From: Mycobacterium lehmannii
GTDB lineage: Bacteria; Actinomycetota; Actinomycetes; Mycobacteriales; Mycobacteriaceae
Direction: 5' to 3'
Length of the DNA stretch: 64,000 nt
Assembly (NCBI RefSeq): GCF_002245535.1
Contig: NZ_NKCN01000013.1
Coordinates: forward strand, 1 to 64,000
The stretch's first letter is position 1. Each line of letters starts with the position of its first letter. The position numbers and the translations under genes were made by a program. The notes beneath the pieces are model-generated. The model searched no databases. It saw only the letters and a list, made by a program, of their open reading frames with translations, and had not been told where the DNA came from. Below, one piece after another: positions 16,869 through 25,678 of this stretch.

Positions 16869-18140
16869 CTATGCGACCGCGCGGCGGAGCGGATCGAAGG
16901 GCCGCAGCGCTTCGGGTTGCTTGCCGGTCGTGATCTGTTCGGCCAGGAGCCGGCCGGTGACCGGACCGTGAGCCAGTCCCCACATGCCGTGCCCGCCCGC
17001 CACGTAGACGTTGCGCGACATCTCACCGATCAGCGGTCTGCCGTCCGGGGTGATCGGCCGCGGACCCACCCAGATGTCGCTGCGTTCGGCCCACCTGACT
17101 CCCTCCAGGAGTGGGCTCGCCGAGTCGACGATCGCGCCGACGCGCTCGGGGATCGCCGGTTCGTGCGGATCGCGCAACTCCATCGTGCCTGCCACTCGCA
17201 GCGCACCCTTGTACGGCGTACACGCGATGCGTGCATCCGGCAGATAGATCGGTCCGGGGATGGGTCGATCCACCGGCACGGTGAACGAGTAACCGCGACC
17301 GGACTCTACGGGCACGCGCAGCCGGTGCCCCGCCAGCCGCGACATCCACGCGCCGGTGGCGATCACCGCGCTGTCGGCGGTCAGATGTTTGCCGCTGTAG
17401 GGCTGCACCACCACGCCGTTGCCGGAACTGAACACGCCCCGCACGTCATGGGTCAGGATGCTTCCGCCACGCTCCTCGACCGCACGGCCCAGGGCTTGCA
17501 CGAAACGGCCAGGGTCGACGAAGCGCTGGCCGTTGATGTTGATGCCGGCGGTGATCGCGGGCGAAGCCAGGGGCACCTGCTCGCGCAACGCCTCACCGGA
17601 CAAGCCGGTGACGAACAGCTCCTGCCCGGCGCGTTCGAGGGCACGCAGTTCGCGCATCGTCTTCTCGGCGTCGTCGGTGGTGCGGAAGATCGCGGTGATC
17701 GGGGCGTCGGTCACCGGGGCGTCCACCCCGTTCGAGATCAAGACGTCGAAAGCCTCGATGCATTCCTGGTTCAGCGGCACGTTGGCCGCCACCGCCTGGT
17801 TCCACACCGACGAACGAGAGTTCGCGGCGAACTGGATCAGAAACAGCCACAACGCACCGTCGATGGTCAAAGGGATGTGCAGGGGGGCGTTGCGGTCACG
17901 CAACGAGCGCAGGCCGTACCGCAGCGTCTTCGGCGAGTTCAACGGCAGCGTCAGCGCGGGCGCGACCCATCCGGCGTTGCCCCACGAGGCGCCTGCGGCG
18001 ACCCCGCTGCGGTCCACGACGGTGACGTCGACACCGCGCTCCTGCAGGAACCACGCCGTGGACAAGCCGACGATGCCGGCGCCGACCACGATCGCAGACC
18101 GCGGTCCACCGTCAATCCGCTCGCCGCCGACCATTGCCAT
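16869..18140 (-). CDS. FAD-dependent oxidoreductase, DadA (D-amino acid dehydrogenase) family
   Basis: A 423-residue flavoprotein of the DAO/DadA family. The dinucleotide-binding motif VVGAGIVGLSTAWFLQERG is near the N-terminus, followed by the Asp/Glu-type ribose contact VVDRSG. The C-terminus has VAGGHGMWGLAHGPVTGRLL, the second FAD contact. DadA enzymes oxidise D-amino acids to 2-oxo acids and pass electrons to quinone; related members act on glycine, sarcosine or hydroxyproline, so the exact substrate is open. The PucR-type regulator directly upstream on the same strand is the likely controller. Confidence 0.82.
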   Translation of the reverse strand: MAMVGGERIDGGPRSAIVVGAGIVGLSTAWFLQERGVDVTVVDRSGVAAGASWGNAGWVAPALTLPLNSPKTLRYGLRSLRDRNAPLHIPLTIDGALWLFLIQFAANSRSSVWNQAVAANVPLNQECIEAFDVLISNGVDAPVTDAPITAIFRTTDDAEKTMRELRALERAGQELFVTGLSGEALREQVPLASPAITAGININGQRFVDPGRFVQALGRAVEERGGSILTHDVRGVFSSGNGVVVQPYSGKHLTADSAVIATGAWMSRLAGHRLRVPVESGRGYSFTVPVDRPIPGPIYLPDARIACTPYKGALRVAGTMELRDPHEPAIPERVGAIVDSASPLLEGVRWAERSDIWVGPRPITPDGRPLIGEMSRNVYVAGGHGMWGLAHGPVTGRLLAEQITTGKQPEALRPFDPLRRAVA

Positions 18141-18284
18141 CCCTCCATCACTGAAAAAGTCTGTTCGTTGACTCCATGGTCGGCCGGACGAGTGCGTTCC
18201 GACTTGCCCGTGCAGGACAATCGGCCGGGTCGCCGTTGTGGCGATCCGACAATGACCTGGTCGGGCCGGTCCGATCGTGGCGGC

Positions 18285-19811
18285 TCAGTCGGTGTCGATC
18301 GCGGCGAGTTCGATCATCATGGCGAGGCGCTTGCGGGCGTCCTCCAGCGGCAGATCGGTGATCTCCCCCATTTTGCGCAGGCGGTACCGCACGGTGTTCT
18401 CGTGGACGCCCAGGCGCAGCCCTGCCTGGGCGGGATCACCCAGCGCCTCCAGATACGCCCGCAACGTCGGGATGTACTCGGAGGCGTGGTCCTGGTCGTG
18501 GCGGCGCAGTTCGGCGACCGGTCCCCTGTCTGGCGTACGTCCCGCGCGTGCGGCGGTCCGAAGACGCTGCAGCAGGATCTCGTCCCATGACTCGTCGTAG
18601 GCGGGCGGCACGGCGTCATTCGGCCCGACCTCGTGCAGCGCCAGGCATTCGTCGGCCTCCTGCCGTGCCGCTGGCAGGTCGACGGCCACGGCCGCCTTGC
18701 TGATGCCGGCCACCACCATCACCCGGTCCGGCAGCGCTGCCTTCAACGCGTCGACCCACTTGCGGGCGCCTGCGACCCGTTCGCCCGGCATCAACGTGTA
18801 GAGCGTGTTGCCCGCCAGCGCACTGCGACCCGGACGCGACCAACCGAAGCCGGCGGTCGCGCGTTCGAAGGCCAGCAGCAGCGCCGCATCCCGTTCACCG
18901 TCGATCGACGCCTGCACGGCGATGACCCGCGCCGGCCCCTGCGACAGCCCCAACCTGCTGGCCGACGCTGCGGCGTCGGCACTTCCGTCGAGTAGCCGCA
19001 GCACCAGATCGGATTCGACCTGCCGTTCGAGATCGGCACTGGCGCGCGAGCGCAACAGGTGAAGGGCGACGGTCCTGGCATTGTCGGTCAGCGCCGTTAG
19101 TTCGGGATCCACCAACGGCTTCGGGGACGAGACCCACACCGCACCCATCAGCTCTCGACCCGACCGCACCGCGACCACCGTGCGGCCCGACAGGCCCTGA
19201 TCGGCGTTGGGCGCGACGAACATCGGATCGTCCGAGGACGTGAGATGGGTGAACACGCCTTGCGACGCGAAGTATTCACGCAACCACTCCGGCGCTTGCC
19301 GGTTCATGATCGTCGCGACGCGGGCGCGGTCGGCGTTCTCCTGCATCGTCGAGTACGCGAGCACGCGTGACAGCGGGTCCTCGATGGTCACCGCGCCGCC
19401 AGCCGACTCGGCCAAGCTGTCGGCAAGCGCGAACAAATCCGTTGGGCCGCGGCCGGATTCCGTTTCCCGGCCTTCCAGCACCAGCCCGTAGACGATGGCA
19501 GAGAGTTCGCTCCACGGCACCGCCGGATCGACGACCATCACCGCGACGCCCTCGACCATGCCGGCGAATGTCGTGTCGTTGTCGCCGTCTCGAAGCAACA
19601 CCACCATCGCGCGCGCCGAAACCGCCCATCGCAGCGCCTCGTTGACCGTTCGCGCGCCGATCGCCAGCAGCACGTCACCGGTGATCGTGCGGCCCTCGGT
19701 GACCTCGTGCATCACCACGCTGCCCAATTCCGTCGAGCGCGGGATCGGGCAGAAGCGCAGGCGCACGCCGTAGCTCCCCAGCACGTTGACCAGTCGGTCC
19801 AAGGTGACCAC
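18285..19811 (-). CDS. PucR/CdaR-family transcriptional regulator
   Basis: A 508-residue regulator: an N-terminal PucR-like sensory part, a central GGDEF-like/CdaR region, and a C-terminal PucR helix-turn-helix (RLGVHENTVRYRLRKM, about residues 470-486). The family usually activates operons for purine, GABA, proline or other amino compound use. It starts with GTG at 19811 and is followed after 144 bases by the DadA-like oxidase, so control of amino acid oxidation is a fair inference. Confidence 0.85.
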   Translation of the reverse strand: MVTLDRLVNVLGSYGVRLRFCPIPRSTELGSVVMHEVTEGRTITGDVLLAIGARTVNEALRWAVSARAMVVLLRDGDNDTTFAGMVEGVAVMVVDPAVPWSELSAIVYGLVLEGRETESGRGPTDLFALADSLAESAGGAVTIEDPLSRVLAYSTMQENADRARVATIMNRQAPEWLREYFASQGVFTHLTSSDDPMFVAPNADQGLSGRTVVAVRSGRELMGAVWVSSPKPLVDPELTALTDNARTVALHLLRSRASADLERQVESDLVLRLLDGSADAAASASRLGLSQGPARVIAVQASIDGERDAALLLAFERATAGFGWSRPGRSALAGNTLYTLMPGERVAGARKWVDALKAALPDRVMVVAGISKAAVAVDLPAARQEADECLALHEVGPNDAVPPAYDESWDEILLQRLRTAARAGRTPDRGPVAELRRHDQDHASEYIPTLRAYLEALGDPAQAGLRLGVHENTVRYRLRKMGEITDLPLEDARKRLAMMIELAAIDTD

Positions 19812-19855
19812 GGGCCGACGTTACCGCGCTGTCAGGAGAGCGGGGGTTTCACTCG

Positions 19856-20692
19856 TCAGGTCGAGACGACTCCCCGCAGACCCTCCGCCCCAAAGAGCGG
19901 CTCGAGCATCGACGAGTAGTCGGGTCCACGCCGCACCAACTGACCGCCGTCGACGTTGATGACCTGACCGGTGATGAAGCTGGCGGCATCGCTGAGCAGG
20001 AAGAGCGAGGCATTGGCGATGTCCTCCACCTCACCGGGCCGCGGCAACGGCGTGCAGGCGGCGTAGTCGCCGCTGAGCTCCGGGGATTCGAGTACCGGTG
20101 CGACGAGCTCGGTGCGGATCAAGCCGGGGCGGATGCAGTTCACGCGCACCCAGGAGGCGCCGAGTTCGTCGGCGGCGAGCTGCATCATGTGGTCGATGCC
20201 CGCCTTGGAAACGCCGTATGCGCCGAACCAGCGGTGCGTGTTGCTCGCTGCGATCGACGAGATGCCGATGAACGATCCGCCGCCACCGCGCACCAGTTCG
20301 CGCGCCGAGTGCTTGAGCACGTACATGGTGCCGTTGATGTTCAAATCGACGGTGCGTCGCCACAGTTCGGAATCGATCTGGGTGATCGGCCCGATCGTCT
20401 CGCTGCCACCTGCACAGTGCACGACACCGTAGAGGCGGCCGGTCCACGCCGTGGTGGCCTCGACGACCCGTTCCACCTCGTCCTCGTTCGTCACGTCGGC
20501 CGGCTCGTAGAGCACGGAACCGGGGCCGCCCTGGGCCTTGATCTCGTCGGCCGCGCTGGACAGCCTGTCGGCGTTGCGGCCGACGAGCATCGCGTTACCG
20601 CCGGCGGCCACCACAGCGGCAGCCACACCCTTACCGATGCCGCTGCCGCCGCCCGTCACCAACACCGTCCGACCCGTCAGGGACAACTCCAC
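19856..20692 (-). CDS. SDR family oxidoreductase under a KstR-type operator
   Basis: A 278-residue classical SDR. TGGGSGIGKG binds the cofactor, and the catalytic Ser and YGVSKAG (Tyr/Lys) are present. The C-terminal INVDGGQ block is typical of 3-oxoacyl/hydroxysteroid dehydrogenases. It begins with GTG at 20692, 21 bases below a perfect KstR-type palindrome, which implies induction by sterol CoA-thioesters. By position it may match M. tuberculosis Rv3485c (from memory). A role as a hydroxysteroid or hydroxyacyl-CoA dehydrogenase in sterol degradation is inferred from the operator, not shown by the sequence. Confidence 0.85.
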   Translation of the reverse strand: MELSLTGRTVLVTGGGSGIGKGVAAAVVAAGGNAMLVGRNADRLSSAADEIKAQGGPGSVLYEPADVTNEDEVERVVEATTAWTGRLYGVVHCAGGSETIGPITQIDSELWRRTVDLNINGTMYVLKHSARELVRGGGGSFIGISSIAASNTHRWFGAYGVSKAGIDHMMQLAADELGASWVRVNCIRPGLIRTELVAPVLESPELSGDYAACTPLPRPGEVEDIANASLFLLSDAASFITGQVINVDGGQLVRRGPDYSSMLEPLFGAEGLRGVVST

Positions 20693-20713
20693 CGCAAACC
20701 CCTTCGCTACCGC

Positions 20714-20727
20714 TAGAACAGGTTCTA
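20714..20727. promoter_or_regulatory. KstR-type operator upstream of SDR gene
   Basis: TAGAACAGGTTCTA fits the KstR consensus TnnAACnnGTTnnA perfectly and is fully palindromic apart from the central two bases. It lies between the enoyl-CoA hydratase stop (20736) and the SDR start (20692). On the minus strand a TATAAC hexamer, a possible -10, immediately precedes it, so bound repressor would cover the start point. Confidence 0.85.
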
Positions 20728-20735
20728 GTTATACG

Positions 20736-21668
20736 TCACGGCACGTCACGGCGGGCGGGCTTCGGCGGGCCGAGTGTGCGCCAGTCCGGCACATTCGGCG
20801 GCAGCCCGACCGGGTAGCGGTTCTCGTTGTGCGCCGCCCAGTGCGCGTGTCCGAGTTCGTGAATGTGGAACGCGTGGCGCAGCGCCTCGGTGAAGCCCAT
20901 CGCATCCGCGGCGGCGTTGACCGAATCCTTGATGAGCAACGCCGCCATCGTCGGGCGCTCGGCGATCCGGCGGGCGAATTCGAGTGTCTTGTCCTCAAGT
21001 TCATCGCGCGCGAAGATCTTCGACACCATGCCGAGGCGGTACGCCTCATCGGCGTCGATCGAATCACCGGTCAGCAGAAGCTCTTTGGCCTTCCGAGCGC
21101 CGAATTCCCATGGATGCGCGTAGTACTCGACGCCGGGCATTCCCATCCGCACGCCCACCACGTCGCTGAACTTGGCATCGTCGGCAGCGACGATCAGATC
21201 GCACGCCCAGATGAGCATGAGCCCGGCCGATATCGCATTTCCCTGCACCTGGGCGATCGTGATCTTCCGCAGATCCCGCCACCGGCGCGTGTTCTCGAAG
21301 AAGAAGTGCCACTCCTGCAGATACGTGCGCTCGGCGATCGCCGGCACGGTGGCGCCGTGCGATTGAAACGTCGGATGCTGAGCCGGGCCCGGCGTTCGCT
21401 CCAGCATCGCCTCTTCCGACCCGAGATCGTGGCCCGCCGAGAAGTTCTTGCCGCGCGCGGCCAGGATCACCACCCGCACAGTGTCGTCGGCCTCCGCGCG
21501 GCCGAACGCCTCGTCCAACTGCACCAACAATGTGCGGGACTGGGCGTTCTGCGCGTCCGGACGATTCAGCCAGATGCGGGCGATCTGGCCGTCGTCGAGG
21601 GTTTCGTACGTCACCTGTTGCGCTGCACCGCCTCCGGCATCGGCGCTCGTCAGATCAGGGCTCGCCAT
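20736..21668 (-). CDS. Enoyl-CoA hydratase/isomerase (crotonase) family
   Basis: A 310-residue crotonase-fold enzyme. The first oxyanion-hole segment is ARGKNFSAGHDLGSEE and the second is VQGNAISAGLMLIWACDLIVAADDAKFSD. The usual GG of the second loop is AG here. It is longer than typical (about 260) owing to an insert with many aromatic residues (YLQEWHFFFENTRRWRD), seen in a mycobacterial EchA subgroup. The ATG has a GAGGTGATCC ribosome site. The substrate is unknown. Its own upstream region has no KstR box, unlike the SDR gene that follows it. Confidence 0.87.
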   Translation of the reverse strand: MASPDLTSADAGGGAAQQVTYETLDDGQIARIWLNRPDAQNAQSRTLLVQLDEAFGRAEADDTVRVVILAARGKNFSAGHDLGSEEAMLERTPGPAQHPTFQSHGATVPAIAERTYLQEWHFFFENTRRWRDLRKITIAQVQGNAISAGLMLIWACDLIVAADDAKFSDVVGVRMGMPGVEYYAHPWEFGARKAKELLLTGDSIDADEAYRLGMVSKIFARDELEDKTLEFARRIAERPTMAALLIKDSVNAAADAMGFTEALRHAFHIHELGHAHWAAHNENRYPVGLPPNVPDWRTLGPPKPARRDVP

Positions 21669-21924
21669 CGCGGATCACCTCGCTTGTAGTTCGACCACCT
21701 GCACATTACGGTGCGCCCCGCATCGCTTTATCGCCGGTGCCGCAGCAACCTGGCAGTCGATTCACAGATGCCATTCGCGCGTCCTTCGGTGCGGCGTATT
21801 CCGTTGCTGGGTAAGGCTGTCACGGCCCAACCGGCACTCGTGGCGCTAACCACCTTCGGCGGTTCGGGGCCTGCCAACGGTGCAAAGATGCACGAATCAA
21901 CCGATCGGCTCCTAGAATCGCGGA

Positions 21925-22278
21925 ATGGCGAATTATTCGGTCCCGCTCCGGAGACTCGTTCTCACCGGCGCTTTCATAGTCGCGGCCGCGGCAGGTCCCA
22001 TGGCCGCACTGCATGTCGCGTCGGAACCGAGCGCTGCACTGGCTCAGGGCTGCCAGGGGGGTGAGGAGCAAGACCAATTCACCATGACGTGTGTGCCGTT
22101 CATGGTCCCGAACTCGCCGCCTCTTTTCCAAACCACCGCGGCGAACCCGGATGTCCCGGAGATTCAAGGTATCCCCTGCATCGGGCACAACGCCGGGGCC
22201 TGTCTGGGGTTGGCCGAGGACGAAGCCGCGGCCGGCCCACCCGCGCAGCCTCGCTCCACCATCAGCGCCAGCCCGTAG
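21925..22278 (+). CDS. Small secreted protein, tandem paralogue 1
   Basis: A 117-residue exported protein with a signal peptide (PLRRLVLTGAFIVAAAAGP) and a mature part with four cysteines: GCQGGEEQDQF, TCVPFMVPN, GIPCIGHN and ACLGLAED. The ANPDVPE segment sits between them. The layout suggests two disulfides. It resembles small mycobacterial exported proteins that I recall being labelled intersectin-EH-binding protein Ibp1; that name is from memory and gives no secure function. A close paralogue follows 98 bases later on the same strand. Confidence 0.75.
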   Translation: MANYSVPLRRLVLTGAFIVAAAAGPMAALHVASEPSAALAQGCQGGEEQDQFTMTCVPFMVPNSPPLFQTTAANPDVPEIQGIPCIGHNAGACLGLAEDEAAAGPPAQPRSTISASP

Positions 22279-22376
22279 TCGGGCAGGTCGGCCATTTTGC
22301 GAAGCTGTGCAGAAAGCTTTCGGCTTCCATAGAATCCCTGCCAAGAGCACGGTTGATCACTACAGAAAGCGTGACA

Positions 22377-22733
22377 ATGGCGAGCTTGAAGTCCCCTGTA
22401 CAACGGCTGATCCTTGCCGGCGGCTTCGCGGTTGCGATCGCCGCGGCACCGGTGGTCTCCGTCTTCGCAACACCCACGGCCCCGGTTGCGCCGCAGGCTC
22501 AAGGCTGCTCGGGCGGGGAGGAACCGGACCAGTTCACCGGCAACTGCGTACCCCACACGGTGCCCAACGCCGGCTCGGTGTTCACCACACAACCCGGTAA
22601 CCCCGACGTCCCCGAGGTCATGGGCATCCCGTGCATCGGCCACAACCAGGGCGGCTGCATCGGCCTGGCAGAGGAGGCCCAGGCGCAGACGGTGACACCG
22701 CCCCCGGCTCCCGTCTTCAGCCACAGCCCCTAG
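22377..22733 (+). CDS. Small secreted protein, tandem paralogue 2
   Basis: A 118-residue paralogue of the preceding gene. Shared blocks include GCSGGEEPDQFTGNCVPHTV, NPDVPEVMGIPCIGHNQGG and GLAEE, with all four cysteines aligned. It has a signal peptide (VQRLILAGGFAVAIAAAP) and a proline-rich tail. The ATG at 22377 (ATGGCGAGCTTG) follows AGAAAGCGTGAC. The extra N-terminal frame extending back to 22089 is a shadow of the first copy. Function unknown; probably a local gene duplication. Confidence 0.75.
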   Translation: MASLKSPVQRLILAGGFAVAIAAAPVVSVFATPTAPVAPQAQGCSGGEEPDQFTGNCVPHTVPNAGSVFTTQPGNPDVPEVMGIPCIGHNQGGCIGLAEEAQAQTVTPPPAPVFSHSP

Positions 22734-22772
22734 TCAAAGGGGTTAACCGACCGGCGCGGTCTCCCTTTCGCA

Positions 22773-22778
22773 TACAGT
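22773..22778 (+). promoter_or_regulatory. -10 element placed for a leaderless transcript
   Basis: TACAGT fits the mycobacterial TANNNT -10 motif and ends six bases before the ATG at 22785, which has no ribosome site. This spacing would start transcription on the A of the start codon. Confidence 0.5.
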
Positions 22779-22784
22779 TGTCGT

Positions 22785-22949
22785 ATGCCTGCGAAATCAG
22801 ATCCCGCTGAGCTCGGCGACGTCGAACCCCTCGCCGACAGCACCGCCCGCCAGGCGCGACGCGTCGTCGCCGCGTACGCGAAGGACGCCGACGAATGCCG
22901 GGTGTTCCTCTCGATGCTCGGCATTGGGCCCTCGAAACTCGAGGCGTAA
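22785..22949 (+). CDS. 54-aa conserved small protein abutting otsA
   Basis: A 54-residue acidic, helix-forming peptide (it contains STARQARRVVAAYAKDADEC and FLSMLGIGPSKLEA). It ends in TAA at 22947-22949 and the otsA GTG begins at the next base, so the two are co-transcribed and probably coupled in translation. No Shine-Dalgarno sequence precedes its ATG, but a -10 hexamer lies where a leaderless message would need it. It corresponds in position and size to M. tuberculosis Rv3489 as I remember it. Function unknown; the constant link to otsA hints at a role with trehalose synthesis. Confidence 0.75.
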   Translation: MPAKSDPAELGDVEPLADSTARQARRVVAAYAKDADECRVFLSMLGIGPSKLEA

Positions 22950-24413
22950 GTGACTTCAGGGGACGGTCCACGGGCCGACTCCGGCAGCGCCGATTTCGTG
23001 GTGGTGGCCAACCGCCTGCCGATCGACATGGAGCGGCTACCTGACGGCAGCACCACCTGGAAGAGAAGTCCGGGCGGATTGGTCACGGCCCTGGAACCGT
23101 TGCTCCGCCGTCGGCGCGGGGCGTGGATCGGTTGGCCCGGTGTACCCGACGCCGACGACGAGCCGATCCAACAGGACGACATGACCCTGTGCCCGGTCAA
23201 GCTGTCCGCCGACGACGTCGCGAAGTATTACGAAGGCTTCTCGAACGCGACCCTGTGGCCGCTCTACCACGATGTGATCGTCAAGCCGATCTACCACCGG
23301 GAGTGGTGGGACACCTACGTGGTGGTGAACCGGCGCTTCGCGGAAGCCACCGCAAAACACGCCGCGCACGGCGCGACCGTGTGGATCCAGGACTACCAAC
23401 TGCAGTTGGTGCCCAAGATGCTGCGCATGCTGCGTCCGGACCTCACCATCGGGTTCTTTCTGCACATCCCGTTCCCGCCGGTCGAGTTGTTCATGCAGAT
23501 GCCGTGGCGCACCGAGATCATCGAAGGCCTGCTCGGTGCGGATCTGGTCGGGTTTCATCTGCCCGGCGGTGCGCAGAACTTCCTCATCCTGGCCCGAAGG
23601 CTGGTCGGCGCCAACACTTCTCGAGCCACGATCGGGGTCCGGTCACGGTTCGGTGAGGTGAGTTTCGGCTTCCGCACGGTGAAGGTCGGCGCCTTCCCCA
23701 TCTCGATCGACTCGACCTCGCTCGACCAGCAGGCACGGTCCCGGTCGATCCGCCAGCGCGCCAAGGAGATCCGCGCCGAGTTGGGCAACCCCCGCAAGAT
23801 CCTTCTGGGTGTGGACCGTCTCGACTACACGAAGGGCATCGACGTCCGGCTCAGGGCGTTGTCGGAACTGCTCGCCGAGGGCCGGGCCAGCCGCGAGGAC
23901 ACCGTGCTCGTCCAGCTTGCGACACCCAGTCGGGAGCGGGTCGAGAGCTATATCGAGATGCGCCAGGACATCGAACGTCAGGTCGGCCACATCAACGGCG
24001 AATACGGTGAGGTCGGCCATCCGATCGTGCACTATCTACACCGCCCGGTGCCGCGCGAGGAGTTGATCGCGTTCTTCGTCGCGGCCGACGTCATGCTGGT
24101 GACCCCGCTGCGCGACGGCATGAACCTCGTCGCCAAGGAGTACGTGGCGTGTCGCAGCGATCTGGGCGGCGCGTTGGTTCTCAGCGAGTTCACCGGTGCG
24201 GCAGCGGAATTGCGTCAGGCCTACCTGGCCAATCCGCATCATCTCGAGGGTGTCAAGGACGCCATCGAGGCCGCGTTGAACCAAGCGCCGGAAGAGGGCA
24301 GGCGCCGCATGCGGGCGCTGCGCAGACAGGTGCTCGCACACGACGTCGACCGGTGGGCGCGGGCGTTCCTCGATGCGCTGGCTTCCACGGAGTCCGCCGA
24401 CGGGCGGTCCTGA
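22950..24413 (+). CDS. otsA: Trehalose-6-phosphate synthase
   Basis: A 487-residue GT-B glycosyltransferase (GT20) that joins UDP- or ADP-glucose to glucose-6-phosphate. Family marks are NRLPI with [11 protein letters not shown] near the N-terminus, [39 protein letters not shown] (the donor and phosphate site) and the C-terminal [16 protein letters not shown]. The GTG start follows the small upstream gene without a gap. Trehalose made here feeds stress protection and trehalose mycolates of the envelope. It converges on the last gene of the mce4 operon. Confidence 0.95.
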   Translation: MTSGDGPRADSGSADFVVVANRLPIDMERLPDGSTTWKRSPGGLVTALEPLLRRRRGAWIGWPGVPDADDEPIQQDDMTLCPVKLSADDVAKYYEGFSNATLWPLYHDVIVKPIYHREWWDTYVVVNRRFAEATAKHAAHGATVWIQDYQLQLVPKMLRMLRPDLTIGFFLHIPFPPVELFMQMPWRTEIIEGLLGADLVGFHLPGGAQNFLILARRLVGANTSRATIGVRSRFGEVSFGFRTVKVGAFPISIDSTSLDQQARSRSIRQRAKEIRAELGNPRKILLGVDRLDYTKGIDVRLRALSELLAEGRASREDTVLVQLATPSRERVESYIEMRQDIERQVGHINGEYGEVGHPIVHYLHRPVPREELIAFFVAADVMLVTPLRDGMNLVAKEYVACRSDLGGALVLSEFTGAAAELRQAYLANPHHLEGVKDAIEAALNQAPEEGRRRMRALRRQVLAHDVDRWARAFLDALASTESADGRS

Positions 24414-24428
24414 AGCCAGTTACCTGCT

Positions 24429-24443
24429 CCCGATTAAATCGGG
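24429..24443. terminator. Small hairpin between convergent otsA and mce4-associated gene
   Basis: CCCGAT-TAA-ATCGGG forms a six-bp stem with a three-base loop. It overlaps the TAA stop of the minus-strand Mce-associated gene and stands 16 bases past the otsA stop, so it could serve both transcripts. It is short and lacks a T-tract. Confidence 0.35.
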
Positions 24444-24952
24444 GTGATGTACTGGATCAGCCACTTGCCGTCGACCTTTTGATAGTCGACCCGCAGGCGG
24501 CTGCCGTCGTAGATGGGTTCCTTGGACTTGTCGGTGACGGTGCGGTTCAAATACACCATCACCGAAGCCGATTCACGATGCGCGTCGAGCACGCCGACCC
24601 CGACGACGTGCGCTTGGCTGACCAACTGGCGTTCGCGCGCCTGCGGGATGATGTCCTTGTCCGCGCGATCGCGGAACTCCTGGCGGTAATCCGGGGTGAG
24701 CATCGGGTAGACCTCGTTGAGCGTGCGCTCCACGGTCTGGTAGTCGTAGCCGAACACCTTCGGGATCTGGCGCTCGGCCAACGGAGCCAACTCGCTGCGC
24801 GCGGCCAGCTCGCCGCGCTGCTCCACGCGGTTCCAGTAGAGCCAGCCACCGACACCGGCCGACGCCACGAACGCGACTGCCAACAGAACCGACAGCGCGC
24901 CGACGATCCGCGCGGTCCACGGCGACTTGGTGCTAGTTGACGGTGCGGGCAT
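24434..24952 (-). CDS. Mce-associated membrane protein (second, Rv3492c-like)
   Basis: A 172-residue Mam-type protein with one N-terminal membrane helix (IVGALSVLLAVAFVASAGVG) and an extracytoplasmic domain ending in LRVDYQKVDGKWLIQYITPI, the conserved end of this family. Mam proteins accompany Mce transporters and are thought to stabilise them. Its ATG overlaps the upstream gene's TGA by one base. It is last in the mce4 operon. Confidence 0.88.
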   Translation of the reverse strand: MPAPSTSTKSPWTARIVGALSVLLAVAFVASAGVGGWLYWNRVEQRGELAARSELAPLAERQIPKVFGYDYQTVERTLNEVYPMLTPDYRQEFRDRADKDIIPQARERQLVSQAHVVGVGVLDAHRESASVMVYLNRTVTDKSKEPIYDGSRLRVDYQKVDGKWLIQYITPI

Positions 24953-25659
24953 CAGTTCCCACCGTCGGGGTATTTCAGGTCGTAGGCCGTCATGTGCCCG
25001 TTGTCGTCCTCGTGCACGATGACCCGCAACCGATACGGTTGCGACGGCTGGTTGTTGCCGTCCAGGTCGGTCACGGTGACCCGCGCGGACACCAACACCG
25101 CGGCGTTGTTCGCGACCTCGTCGATCTTCTCCAAGGCCGCGCCGTTGATCACGGCTTCGGCGCTGGCGTTGGTGTCGCGGAACAGCATTTTGAGGTTCTC
25201 GGTGTTGTTGCCTTCGGTCATCATCGCGCGAAGCGGTCCGCTGGTGCTGTTGACGAACCGGTCGACGCTCTGGTCGATGGTGTCCTGCTCGTAGCTGAAC
25301 ATGTTCACCACCAGCTGCGAGGCCGTGTCGACGAAGCGCTGCTCGCGCGCCAGCGTCGCGTCGGTGTCGCGCTGCGCAGCGACCATCAACGCGCCCAGCC
25401 CCACCAGCACGGCCGTGGCGGCGGCGGCAGCAGCCAGGAAGACCGTCGCGACGAGCTTGCGGTTGGGTTGCCTGCGGGGCGGCGGGGCCGCCGGCTTCGT
25501 CAGCCGGACCGTGACCGGTTTGGGCGCCTCGACCCGAACGGCCGTCGCCGTGGACTCACCGCTCGCCGGGCCTGCCGCCCGCGATGCCCGCCGACGCCGC
25601 CCCGACCTCGACCTGGTCTGCGCCGGTGCCGTCTCGCTCGTCACTTCGCTCGAGCTCAC
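24952..25659 (-). CDS. Mce-associated membrane protein (first, Rv3493c-like)
   Basis: A 235-residue protein: a basic and proline-rich cytoplasmic N-terminus of about 80 residues, one membrane helix (LVATVFLAAAAAATAVLVG), and an external domain with QLVVNMFSYEQDTIDQSVD, the signature of Mce-associated proteins. Start is GTG at 25659, 19 bases after mce4F. It belongs to the sterol import complex by operon position. Confidence 0.88.
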   Translation of the reverse strand: MSSSEVTSETAPAQTRSRSGRRRRASRAAGPASGESTATAVRVEAPKPVTVRLTKPAAPPPRRQPNRKLVATVFLAAAAAATAVLVGLGALMVAAQRDTDATLAREQRFVDTASQLVVNMFSYEQDTIDQSVDRFVNSTSGPLRAMMTEGNNTENLKMLFRDTNASAEAVINGAALEKIDEVANNAAVLVSARVTVTDLDGNNQPSQPYRLRVIVHEDDNGHMTAYDLKYPDGGN

Positions 25660-25678
25660 CGAAGCCGAACCTCCGTCA

